64,000 bases of DNA. Source: AP-15 sp963833745 (GTDB lineage Bacteria; Pseudomonadota; Alphaproteobacteria; ATCC43930; CGMCC-115725). Positions 9,178 to 18,089 of this stretch are shown one piece after another. The stretch lies in NCBI GenBank assembly GCA_963833745.1, contig CAWHZD010000003.1, positions 186,001 to 250,000 of the forward strand. Direction: 5' to 3'. Under the pieces are notes generated by a model. That model searched no databases and was not told the origin of the DNA. It worked only from the letters and a program-made list of their open reading frames with translations. The number at the start of each line of letters is the position of its first letter. The stretch's first letter is position 1. Both the position numbers and the translations under genes were made by a program.

Positions 9178-9801
9178 CTAGGGCCGTTGCGGCTCTGGGA
9201 AGGCAAGCACCTCGCGGGTGTAGGTCTCGACCACCTCGCTGAACGGGGTGCCGTCCGGCAGGGCCAGCACAGCGCGGTGCTCCAGCACCGCGTGGGGCAT
9301 GGGGAGCGTCGTCCCTCCGCGCTCGGGCAGCGGGACGCCCATTTCCCAGTCCTGCGGCAGGGGCGACCAGAGCTGCTTCACCGACAGCGTCCACCGGTGG
9401 AAATCAAGCGCTTGCACTGCTCGGCCGAACGCGGTGTCGGTCGTGTCGAGCAGCCGGTTCATCTCCGGCGTCAGCCGGGCGGGTACGTACCAGTTCTCCG
9501 CTTCCGAGAGAACGTGACCGCCGCAGGTGAGGCGCACTTTGCGGTAGCGGATAGGTTCCGTCGCGCTGACGCCGAGAAGCTGACGCTGCTCGTCCGTTGG
9601 CGCTTGCTCCGCGCCCGCGACGCGCTCGGCGACGATGTGCGCCGGCGAGGCCAACCGGTGAGCGGCACACCAATGGTCTAGGGTCTGCGTAGCGCTGTCA
9701 TGGCTTAGAAGCTCTGCGTTCAAGGTCTCCAGGAGGGCGAGCGCTTCGAGACGCGCGGTGAAGCTCTCCTGCCACACGATGTCAGCATCCATATGCATCA
9801 T
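9178..9801 (-). CDS. chorismate lyase/UTRA-fold protein
   Basis: A 207-residue protein resembling uncharacterised members of the chorismate lyase/UTRA fold. Visible landmarks are ETLNAELLSHDSAT near the N-terminus, RYRKVRLTCGGHVLSEAENWYVP in the middle (the strand that in UbiC-type folds lines the ligand pocket), LTPEMNRLLDTTDTAFGR, and HAVLEHRAVL with a final FSEVVETYTREVL. It lacks an N-terminal winged helix, so it is not a full GntR regulator. Whether it cleaves chorismate or only binds a small acid cannot be told. The ATG at 9801 is about 60 bp from operator copy B, so it probably belongs to the same regulon as mqo. Confidence 0.65.
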   Translation of the reverse strand: MMHMDADIVWQESFTARLEALALLETLNAELLSHDSATQTLDHWCAAHRLASPAHIVAERVAGAEQAPTDEQRQLLGVSATEPIRYRKVRLTCGGHVLSEAENWYVPARLTPEMNRLLDTTDTAFGRAVQALDFHRWTLSVKQLWSPLPQDWEMGVPLPERGGTTLPMPHAVLEHRAVLALPDGTPFSEVVETYTREVLAFPEPQRP

Positions 9802-9860
9802 CGGAGCACCCTATTGTTTGATGTATCGATAGGCGTAAGGTCGGAGTGCGGGGCTCTTAA

Positions 9861-9905
9861 ATCCAATATCGAATTATTGGATTTTAATCGCACGAACTGA
9901 TCAAA
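9861..9905. promoter_or_regulatory. composite operator, copy B
   Basis: ATCCAA-N10-TTGGAT at 9861-9882 abuts TTTAATC-N9-GATCAAA at 9883-9905. It differs from copies A and C by one base in the last arm. It lies between the 3' end of panE and the start of the chorismate-lyase-like gene, at a distance suited to control the latter. A short tail after the site (CTTGAC) still resembles the stretch before the LysR start at copy C, suggesting a LysR gene once stood here too. Confidence 0.65.
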
Positions 9906-9959
9906 TCGCGGGCTTGACTAATTGGCGATGCGGCCTCGCGGCACGGCTGTCCGCGCCAA

Positions 9960-10992
9960 CTATGCCGCCCTATCGAGCAGGCCGAGACTGGTTGCCTTCA
10001 GACGAGCGAGGCCGAGAACGCTGTCGATGAACGGCGTCGGCACCCCGACCATCCGGCCTAAATCGCGAGTCACGGTCAGCAACGCGTCGATCTCGACCGG
10101 CCTGCCATGCTCGGCATCCTGCAGCATCGATGTCTTGGCGGCCCCCAGCGCCCGGGCTCTGTCGAACATTTCCTCGATCGACACGGTCGCCGGGATGCCG
10201 ATTGCCTCGCCAATCCGCCCGGCCTCCTCCATCATGCGGAAGCACAACTCATGAGCCAGCGGATCGGCGATGATACGGTCCAAGGTTGCTGCGGTCAGCA
10301 GGCTGATTGGGTTCATGCTGAGATTGCCCCAGAGCTTGAACCATATGTCACGCCGGATATCCGTGCTCTCCACGCAGTCGAACCCCGATCGGCGGAGCCA
10401 TTTGGCGAGCCGCGCCACGCGCTGACTGGGCCGATTGCCGGGTTCGCCGACGCCCGGCACCGTGGCGTATGACGCCGGGTGCCTCCACAGCGCAAGACAT
10501 ATAGACGACACAGCCGATCGCGCGGCTCGCGGGGATCGCGCGGGCGATGATGCCGTCCGGATCGACCGCTGTCAGCCGCTTCCCGGCGAGGGTGCCACTG
10601 GCGTTGGTGAAGAACCACCAGGGAATGCCGTTCATCGCGGTGACGACGGCCGTTTCAGGGCCGAGCAGCGGGCCAATGCGCGATGCAACCTCGGGCAAAG
10701 AGGGCGCCTTCACGGCGATGATGACGTAATCCTGCGGCCCAAGTTCCGCCGGATCCGCACTGGCCCGGACAGAAGTCTGCAGCGTTTGGCCGTTGATGAG
10801 CAGGCGCAGCCCGTCTTTTTGTATGGCCGCAAGTGTCTCACCGCGGGCGATGACACTCACCGTCGCGTCCGCTCGGGCGAGCTGGGCTGCGATCGTACCG
10901 CCAATGGCACCGGCGCCGAAGATGCAGTATTTCGGTGAAGCGGCCTGGCGGGTGGGCTTCACATCACAGCGTGGTGCCGTATTTTGGGTCAT
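9960..10992 (-). pseudogene. panE: 2-dehydropantoate 2-reductase, frameshifted
   Basis: A ketopantoate reductase family gene (NADPH-dependent reduction of 2-dehydropantoate, pantothenate pathway) in two frames. The first part (10992 downward) has the Rossmann signature KYCIFGAGAIGGTIAAQLAR and the segment DYVIIAVKAPSL. The second part has the C-terminal helical domain with DIWFKLWGNLSMNPISLLT and EHGRPVEIDALL. The change of frame falls near 10455-10475, after CVVYMSCAVEAPGVIRH. Joined length is about 344 residues, near normal for longer family members. The ATG at 10992 follows AGGAG. Many such proteins near catabolic genes act on other 2-keto acids, so the pantothenate role is only the family default. 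Confidence 0.8.
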
Positions 10993-11199
10993 TTCATGCT
11001 CCTAAAGTCCGTCGAAGCGCAAAAAAACTCAGTAGTAAATTCCGAACCTTGCCGACGGCCTTCGTGGCCGATACCAAGTCGACGCGCACATGTGCTGCTC
11101 ACCTCGTCCTCGTGCAGTCGACAATCGACGCTGACTAGGGATGCCGCGCCTGGCCGTCTCCTTGGGGTCGACGGCTTCCCAGTGATCCTCCGGACGAGG

Positions 11200-11380
11200 G
11201 GGATGAGGGGCTGCGCCTCAGAGCCGTCCAGCTTGGCAGCAACAGCGATGGCGAGCGGGACCACGGCAAGGCCAGCGGGCAGTGCAAGCGGCGACAGCCC
11301 AGTGGCGGCCCGACACCGGGCGCCGAGGCCACAGCCTATAACGAAGCCGGCGATCGCGACTCTCTGCGCACCCTCTTACT
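11200..11380 (-). other. possible membrane-protein fragment
   Basis: Between panE and the lactonase gene an open minus-strand frame encodes a hydrophobic stretch, AIAGFVIGCGLGA then LALPAGLAVVPLAIAVAAKLDG, resembling the last membrane helices of a DUF1275/YoaK-type protein. It has no start, no upstream domains, and runs on as low-complexity basic sequence to a stop that overlaps the panE ATG. Nothing else is recognisable in 11006-11396. Confidence 0.3.
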
Positions 11381-11396
11381 CAGACGGGGCCTTTGC

Positions 11397-12312
11397 CTAC
11401 GAATGAGAGAACATCGGCAATCCCGGCGTTGAGAGGTCCGCTTGCAGGATCAAGCCTGTCTGGGATTCCGTAATGAAGAGCCGAGCGTTGTCGGGGCCGC
11501 CAAACGCGAGGTTCATCGTCGCACGCGCAGCACAGGATGCGGTCGAGCGGCTCGGCGTGCGGGCTCAGGCGCCAGACCGAGCCGAAACCCTCATGCGCGA
11601 TGAGAAGGCAACCTTCGATATCAAGCGCCAAACCATCCGGGCCGCCGGGGCCGCCATGCAAATGCGCGAAGATGCCGACCTTGGTGACGAGGCCGCTCCT
11701 GTGCAGCGGCACGCGCCAGATCTGGTTCGCCCGCGTCACCGCTACCAGGAGGGCGGTCTCCTCCGGATCGACAACGATGCCGTTCGGGCTCGGGATCGTG
11801 TCGATGAGGCAGGTCAGCCGTCCATCCGGGGTCAGGCGGTAGACGCGGCCCGCCGGGTCGTGCATGCCGGTCTGCCCCTGGTCGGTAAAATAGAGCGTGC
11901 CCGACCGGGCGAAGACGAGATCGTTGAGGCCCTTGAAACTCTCGGAGCCAACCGTCTCCAAGAGAGGCGAGACACGACCGCTCGCCGGATCCAGCAGCAT
12001 CAGCCCGCGCTTGTAGTCGGTAATAAAGATCCGCCCGTCACGGTGGATTTTCAGTCCGTTCGGCCAGCCATCATACTCGGTGATCTGTTCCCACTCGCCG
12101 GCAGGATCAATCCGGAACACACGGCCGAACGGGATGTCGGTGACGTAGAGACGGCCTTCGCGATCGAAGGACGGTCCTTCAAGAAAACTGTCGATTTCGA
12201 CGCGGTCGCGGTTGGCGTCAGCCCAGGCCGAACACCTCGACTTGCGAAAGCGGTCCGGCAGGCGCGTAAAGACGGTGGTCTCGACCCGGCGTGGCGGTGC
12301 AAAGAAGCTCAT
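11397..12312 (-). pseudogene. SMP-30/gluconolactonase-family protein, frameshifted near the 3' end
   Basis: A six-bladed beta-propeller of the SMP-30/gluconolactonase/LRE group, calcium-dependent lactonases of sugar and aromatic acid pathways. Family landmarks in order: EGPSFDREGRLYVTDIP, WPNGLKIHRDGRIFITDY, LNDLVFARSGTLYFTDQGQ, SPNGIVVDPEETALLVAVT and GGPDGLALDIEG. The frame breaks near 11523-11540: the long frame turns into unrelated sequence to 11380, while the next frame resumes the family ending MNLAFGGPDNARLFITES and closes at TAG 11397-11399. The ATG at 12312 overlaps the stop of the poxB-like stub (ATGA), so its expression may depend on that stub's strong ribosome site. Confidence 0.8.
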
Positions 12313-12395
12313 GGAGATCGATCCTCGACGTAAATCCGTTTGACTCCCGCCGTGGCGACAATCCCGGCAAATTGATCCGCGAACGTTCGCGCCAT
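12309..12395 (-). pseudogene. poxB: 5' stub resembling pyruvate:quinone oxidoreductase (28 codons)
   Basis: An open frame of 28 codons begins MARTFADQFAGIVATAG and continues VKRIY, matching the N-terminus of the thiamine-diphosphate enzymes of the PoxB group. It then runs into new sequence (VEDRSP) and stops. A strong ribosome site, AGAAGGAGACC, precedes the ATG at 12395. The stop TGA overlaps the ATG of the SMP-30 gene. A deletion seems to have removed the rest of poxB and placed its initiation region in front of the lactonase. Confidence 0.6.
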
Positions 12396-12459
12396 CGCTG
12401 GTCTCCTTCTCAGGGCGCGGCGCAAGGGTTGGGCACACCGCTGCGCCGCTGATCGATGT

Positions 12460-13992
12460 TCAAACATTGTCCAGGTGCAGCACGGCCGCCGTGTCGGCGC
12501 GCACCTGTCGGGTGAGCGCGGCGTCCCTGGTCAGCGATTTGCCATAAGACGGGATGATTTCTTGCAGCTTGGGAATCCAGCGGTTGGCCGTCAGCTCGTC
12601 CTTGAAGCATCTCTCCAGCACGCCGACTGCGATGGAGGCGGCGGTGGAGGCGCCAGGCGAGGCGCCGAGCAGAGCCGCGATCGACTTGTCTTCGGCCACG
12701 ACGAGGTCGGTGCCGAACTCGAGCTCACCCTCCTCGTGCTTGAACCATCCGTTGCTCTGATGCGGCTTTATGGTCACCACGCGCTGCCCGGCGACAACCT
12801 CTTGCCAATCCTTCTTCACTGCGCGCGGAACGAACTGCTGGAGGCTCGCGAACTGCTGGCTCGAACTCTGCAGGACTTGGCCGATCAGATATTCGGCCCA
12901 GCGGATATTGTCGCGTGCGACGTCGAGCAGCGGAATAAAGTTATCGAAGGTCAGCGACGTGAACAGGTCTTTAAGTGAACCATGCTTGAGGAAACGGGTA
13001 GAGAAACCCGCATAAGGGCCGAACAGCAACGAGTGTTTGCCGCCGATGATGCGCGTGTCGAGGTGCGGCACTGTCAACGCGGGAGAACCGTCGGATGCCT
13101 TGCCATAGACCTTGGCATGGTGGCGATGGCTTACCGCGTCGACATCGCAGCGCAGCCAGATGCCGCTGACAGGAAATCCGCCATAGCCTTTGCCTTCGGG
13201 GATTTTCGACTTCTGCAGCAACGGCAGGGTGCCGCCGCCCGCTCCGATGAAGACGAATTTGGCCGACACGGTTGCGACACTACCGTCAAGGACGTCCTTG
13301 ACCGAGACGTGCCAGCGCCCGTCGTCCTCGCGGTCGAGGCCAACGACTTTCCGATTGTAGTGAACGTCGAAGCCGGGCTGACCGGACAGGTGTTTGACCA
13401 GCAGATGAGTCAGCGCGCCATAGTCGACCTCGCTGCCGGTGATGATGCGGGTTGCCGCTAACGGCTCCGAGTTGTCCCGCCCGTCCATCAGGAGCGGCGC
13501 CCAGTCGGCAATTTTGCTGCGGTCCTCGCTGTACTCCATGCCATGAAAGCGGTGGTGCGCCGACATCTCTTTGAAGCGCTGGCGCAGGAACGCGACATCA
13601 CCGGCACCCCAGACAAAGCTCATATGCGGGCAAGGGTGGATGAAAGCGCGCGGGTCGGGGATCGCGCCCTTGTCGACCAGGAACGACCACAGCTGGCGCG
13701 ACAGGTCGAATTCGGCGTTGACCTCCAGCGCCTTGGAGATATCGACGCTGCCGTCATTGCGCTGCGGCGTGAAGTACAGCTCGCAGTTGCCGGCGTGGCC
13801 GGTTCCAGCATTGTTCCAGCCGTTGGAACTCTCCTGCGCGCAGTCGTGAAGCGTTTCGAACATGGCGATGGTCAGCGCCGGCTCGACTTCCTTCAGAAGC
13901 ACGCCGAGCGTTGCACTCATGATGCCGGCGCCAACAAGAATGACGTCCGGCTCAGTCGCGTTTGGCTTCGCGTTCGGCAAGATGGAGTTCAT
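12460..13992 (-). CDS. mqo: malate:quinone oxidoreductase
   Basis: Membrane-associated FAD enzyme that oxidises L-malate to oxaloacetate and reduces quinone, bypassing NAD-malate dehydrogenase. The 510-residue product is family length and uninterrupted. The FAD-binding Rossmann motif VILVGAGIMSATLGVLL spans about residues 17-33. Other hallmarks are SSNGWNNAGTGHAGNCELYFTP, FVFIGAGGGTLPLLQKS and LFGPYAGFSTRFLK. I start at the ATG at 13992; the frame is open to 14082 but that extension crosses the operator. The gene is divergent from the LysR gene at 14104, with operator copy C between them. Confidence 0.96.
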   Translation of the reverse strand: MNSILPNAKPNATEPDVILVGAGIMSATLGVLLKEVEPALTIAMFETLHDCAQESSNGWNNAGTGHAGNCELYFTPQRNDGSVDISKALEVNAEFDLSRQLWSFLVDKGAIPDPRAFIHPCPHMSFVWGAGDVAFLRQRFKEMSAHHRFHGMEYSEDRSKIADWAPLLMDGRDNSEPLAATRIITGSEVDYGALTHLLVKHLSGQPGFDVHYNRKVVGLDREDDGRWHVSVKDVLDGSVATVSAKFVFIGAGGGTLPLLQKSKIPEGKGYGGFPVSGIWLRCDVDAVSHRHHAKVYGKASDGSPALTVPHLDTRIIGGKHSLLFGPYAGFSTRFLKHGSLKDLFTSLTFDNFIPLLDVARDNIRWAEYLIGQVLQSSSQQFASLQQFVPRAVKKDWQEVVAGQRVVTIKPHQSNGWFKHEEGELEFGTDLVVAEDKSIAALLGASPGASTAASIAVGVLERCFKDELTANRWIPKLQEIIPSYGKSLTRDAALTRQVRADTAAVLHLDNV

Positions 13993-14051
13993 CGCGGCAC
14001 CACTCGCTTGATGTGCAGATAGAGCGAGAGGTCGGAATGCGCGCCACGCAC

Positions 14052-14096
14052 ATCCAATATGGAATTGTTGGATTTTAATCACGCAGGCTGATTAAA
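14052..14096. promoter_or_regulatory. composite operator, copy C, between mqo and lysR
   Basis: ATCCAA-N10-TTGGAT at 14052-14073 abuts TTTAATC-N9-GATTAAA at 14074-14096. It fills most of the 111-bp gap between the mqo start (13992) and the LysR start (14104), and ends seven bases before the LysR ATG. A LysR tetramer contacting two adjacent dyads and repressing its own gene would fit this geometry; that is inference. Confidence 0.72.
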
Positions 14097-14103
14097 TCGG
14101 GAC

Positions 14104-15048
14104 ATGCTTGACGCTCGCCAGCTCCGCTATTTCATCGCTGTCGCCGAAGAGCTCAGCTTCGCGCGCGCCGCTGACCGGCTGAACGTGGCGCAGTCCGCCG
14201 TCAGCCTGCAAATCAAGGGGCTGGAGGAGGCGTTCGGCGCGCGTCTGCTGAACCGTCGCAAGCGGGCCGCAGTGTCGCTCACAGAGACGGGACGGCTGTT
14301 CCTGTCCGAAGCCGTGGCCGCCATCCGTCAGCTGGAGAGGGCCGAGCAGGTCGGGCATCTCGCGGCGCGCGGCGAGCTCGGCCGGATCGAGGTTGGGTAT
14401 GTGACATCGGCGGCGATGAATCGGATCCTGCCGAGCCTGCTGCGGGAATACCGCCAAAGCCACCCCGCGGTGCAGCTTCGCCTAACGGCGATGGAGACGC
14501 CGCGGCAGCTCGACGCGCTCGCCGAAGGTCGACTGGATGCGGCGCTGATACGGCCTCGGTCCACTTACGCAGCAGGGGTGGCGGCCCGTGTGATTCATCG
14601 CGAAACTCTTTGCGTGGCGCTCGCCGCCGACCATCCGCTGGCGCGCAGCCACACCCTGCACGCGGCGGACTTGGGCAACGAGGCTTTCATCGTCCCTCAC
14701 ATCGCGAGCTTTGGAAGCCACCTGGAGCGGCTGGCGGCCGCTGGCAGGTTCCCGCTCAAGATCGTCTATGACGTCGGCGATTTCATGACGGCGCTCAGCA
14801 TGGCCGCCGCCGGCTACGGCGTGGTGCTGGGGCCTCAATCCATGCGCGAATTGGGCTTCCCTGAGGTCGTATTCCGGCCGCTCGCGGACTTTGCTGAGAA
14901 GGTCGAGCTCGCCGTCGCGTTCCGTACAGCCGAGCCCTCCGCGAGCGTCCGCGCCTTCATCGATACAGCCGTCGCGCTCGGGAGGTGTCGAGAGCTTGAC
15001 GCCTCCATGGGGACGGCCTCGACACCCGCTATTGGAGAGTGCCGATGA
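14104..15048 (+). CDS. LysR-family regulator divergent from mqo
   Basis: A 314-residue LysR-type transcriptional regulator. The N-terminal winged helix-turn-helix (residues 1-60) has the classic RQLRYFIAVAEELSFARAA and LNVAQSAVSLQIKGLEE signature; residues about 90-295 form the periplasmic-binding-protein-like effector domain. It is read away from mqo and probably controls mqo and itself through copy C. A close paralogue lies at 18090-19211. Relative to that paralogue this copy lacks three residues in the effector domain (FIVPHIASFGS against a longer FIVPQLAESCGFGS). The effector is unknown; a small organic acid is plausible from the neighbours. The 3' end overlaps the convergent regulator pseudogene by 20 bp. 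Confidence 0.92.
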   Translation: MLDARQLRYFIAVAEELSFARAADRLNVAQSAVSLQIKGLEEAFGARLLNRRKRAAVSLTETGRLFLSEAVAAIRQLERAEQVGHLAARGELGRIEVGYVTSAAMNRILPSLLREYRQSHPAVQLRLTAMETPRQLDALAEGRLDAALIRPRSTYAAGVAARVIHRETLCVALAADHPLARSHTLHAADLGNEAFIVPHIASFGSHLERLAAAGRFPLKIVYDVGDFMTALSMAAAGYGVVLGPQSMRELGFPEVVFRPLADFAEKVELAVAFRTAEPSASVRAFIDTAVALGRCRELDASMGTASTPAIGECR

Positions 15049-17899
15049 GCGTTTTTGCGGCCTGGAGGTCGACGGTGTCGAAGCCCTCGGTAAACCGATC
15101 GTAGACCGGCTGGAGGAGCGCCATCGCATCGGCGGGGCGGCCCTGATCCCGCAATAGCCGCGCCAGGCTCGTCGCGGCGCGCAGTTCCCAGGATAGCGCA
15201 CCTTGCCGGCGCGCCCAACCGAGCGCTTGCCGAAAGTGATCCTCGGCCATCGCGGCGGCTCCTTGTGCGCCCCCCAGCAAGAGCAGCTCGCCTTTGATGC
15301 GCAGCAACTCGGACATTACCCAATGTTCTTCGGTACGCTCACATCGCTCGATCGCCTCATCGATCGCGGCGAACCCATCGGGATCAGCCCAGCACGGCCC
15401 AAGGCTTCCGCCATCTCGCCCAACAACGTGAGGAACCGAAAAACGGTGTTGGCCCCGCCGAGTTCGTCGAAGCCCTCGCGCAGCAGCCGCAACCCGGTGA
15501 CGACATCGCCGCCCTTGATGACGAGCATTCCCTGATAGCTGCGGCTCGAGGCATGCCAGAGTGCTAGTGCATGTCGTGCCGAATGATCGAGCAGCATTTT
15601 CATGTAACGTTCCGCTGTAGCGAGATCGCCCACAAACAGCGTGATTGGACATGCCGCGTGGGCCAGAGCGTAACACAGCGAGATTGCGTGATTGGCTGCG
15701 CGAGCTGCCTCAACGCTGCTTTCGGCGGCGCGAATCGCCCGATCCGGAAATCCCTCCAGCCACAGCATCCAAGCAAGAAAGATGCTTGCCGCCACTCGCT
15801 GATCATTCTGAAAGCGAGTGATTTGCGACCGATCTGTAGGAGCGGCGTAACCAGCGAGCATGCGCTCGAGATGGCGCCGCGCACTGGGTTGGTCGCCCAG
15901 AAAATGCAGCGAGACGCCCATCATCCGCTCGCCGACCAGCCGATCGTTCGCATTGGGCCGCTTCGCCGCCAGGGCACAGAACCTTCGAGCCAATGTCAGA
16001 GCGACGCGAAGCTGGGCGCTATTGAGGTGAAAGGACCACAGGCCCCACAGCGAGCGCAACCGGTACTCGGCATCGTCAAGTCTCTCCGCGATCTCGAGGG
16101 CCTTTGTCCAGGCTGCGCCGATCTCGGGGTCGGTAGGACTTCGGCTATAAACGAGTGATGCACCTAGAGCGGCGTGGAGCTTCATCTCGCGGCGCGGGTC
16201 TCGGTCCGTTGCGAGCCCGAGAGCGGCGAGCGCCCGCTCGACACGGCCACGGCATTCCTCCATTAGCGACAAATGCGTCCATAAGGGCACCGCGGCGGCC
16301 GTCAACGCCGCGGCGACTGATGAATCGCCATCCGGTGAAAAACCCCAGTCGAGTGCCGCGCGCACGTCGTCGATATGCGGCCCGTAATCGGCCGCCCATT
16401 CGGCTGTTGGCCGCGTCTCCCATTCGGCCTCCGCCCGCTCGAAGACGTCGCGGTAATATCCGGCGTGACGACGCGCGATCCGTTCGCCCTCCCCGCTCTC
16501 GTCGAGCTTTTCGACCGCATAGGCCCGCGTCGTGTCGAGCAAGCGGTAGCGCGCGACGCGGCTGTCAACCTCCGCCGCAACGAGTGACTTCGCGGCCAGA
16601 TTGGCGAGACCCTCGACGACTTCCGACCGCAGAAGCTCGGGGTTCGCCACAACCACACTGGCCGCCTCCAGTCTGAAGGCGCCGGCAAACCGCCAGGCGC
16701 CGCAGGACCACGCGCTCGGGCTCGGGCAGCAGCTCGTAGCTCCAGTCGAGAGTCGCCCGCAGGGTCTGGTGCCGAGGCAATGCCATGCGCCGGCCGCCGG
16801 TTAACAGCTGGAAGCGATCGTCGAGACCGGCGGCGAGCGCCTCGATGCCGAACACGGCGGCGCGCGCCGCCGCAAGCTCGATCGCCAGCGGGATGCCGTC
16901 GAGCCGGCGGCAGATCGCCCCGATCACCGCTGCAGCATCCCGATCCTCGCTAACATGGGCCCCGCTCGCGCGCGATCGTAGGACGAACAGCCAGACCGCG
17001 CCGTACCGCCAAAAGTCATCGTCCTCCGCGGCGGGCACGGCGAGCGACGGCACCGGGTAGATCCACTCCCCTTCTGCCTTCAGCGGCTCCCGGCTCGTGG
17101 CGATGACACGCCCCGCCGGGCTGGCGTGCAACAACGCCTCGACCATGCCCGCTGCGGCGGTGATCACGTGCTCGCAGGTGTCCAGCACCAGCAACAGCGG
17201 CCGGTCGGCGAGCGCCTGCGCCACCCGTTGTGCCGAAACCTCACCGCCCCCAAGCTCAAGCCCGACCGCTGCGGCAACCGTGGCGGGAACCAAGGCGGGA
17301 TCGGCGAGCGGCGAAAACTCGGCCAGCCACACGCCGCCGGAAAAGTGCGGCAGTATCTGGCGCGCGGCCGCGAGCGCGAGCTGTGTTTTGCCGATGCCGC
17401 CCGCCCCGGTCAGCGAAACCAGCCGATGGGCGCCAATGAGGCTCACGACCTCCGCGATCTCAGCATCACGGCCGATCAGTTCGGAAACCGGCGCCGGCAA
17501 GTTGGTCGGCGGCAGACCCGGTGCGGGCTGCGCTGCAGCACTGCCTGTACCGGTGCCCTCCTCCGGGCTACCTGAAAGTTCGCGGATCTCGCCGGTAAAC
17601 TGGTAACCGCGTCGGGCGACCGTGCGGATCAGATCTCGATCCGCGCCTAAGGCCGCGCGCAACGCCGAGATCTGGGCTTCCAGATTGTGCGCCTCGACAA
17701 CCCGGTCGGCCCACACGCGCGCCATCAGCGCATCCTTGCCGACGACCGCGCCGCGCGCCTCGATCAGCGCCATCAGCACATCAAAGGCGCGCCCGCCGAG
17801 CTTGATCGGCTGGCCGTCAGCGAGCAGTTCGCGGCGGTGCGGCAACACCCGGAAACGTCCGAACGCGACGTCCGCCGGCGCATCGGAGGCGGGACCCAT
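15029..17899 (-). pseudogene. large wHTH-ATPase-TPR transcriptional regulator, two frameshifts
   Basis: A regulator of roughly 950 residues read in three frames: 17899-16565, then 16656-15316, then the frame ending at 15029. In order it has an OmpR-type winged helix (about residues 10-105, KLGGRAFDVLMALIEARG), an NB-ARC-like ATPase with Walker A GAGGIGKTQLAL and Walker B LLLVLDTCEHV, and a helical repeat region to the C-terminus. One base is missing near 16690 (LAVCRR should read LAVFAGAFRLEAAS) and another near 15385. Such proteins are signal-responsive activators in rhizobia and relatives. As written it would end soon after the ATPase domain. Confidence 0.8.
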
Positions 17900-18089
17900 C
17901 GCTCGTGATTATAGGCCTGCTTGAGGAAATTTGAGGTTTTTTAGGGACAGGCCCGCAACGGCGCACCAGCCGCCGACCGATGTTGAACTTTTGAAATCTA
18001 TTGAACGGGCGCCCAAGGACTCTTGAGGTGTTGCCTCTTAGCTTTGTGGACGTCCCGTCATGGGCGATGCAGTAGCCGGAGGAAGCGCG

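Noticed and set aside
11150..11330. IS5-type transposase remnant (GKPSTPRRRPG looked like the IS5 basic loop)
   Set aside because: The upstream part of the same frame is a hydrophobic membrane stretch and no DDE segment follows.
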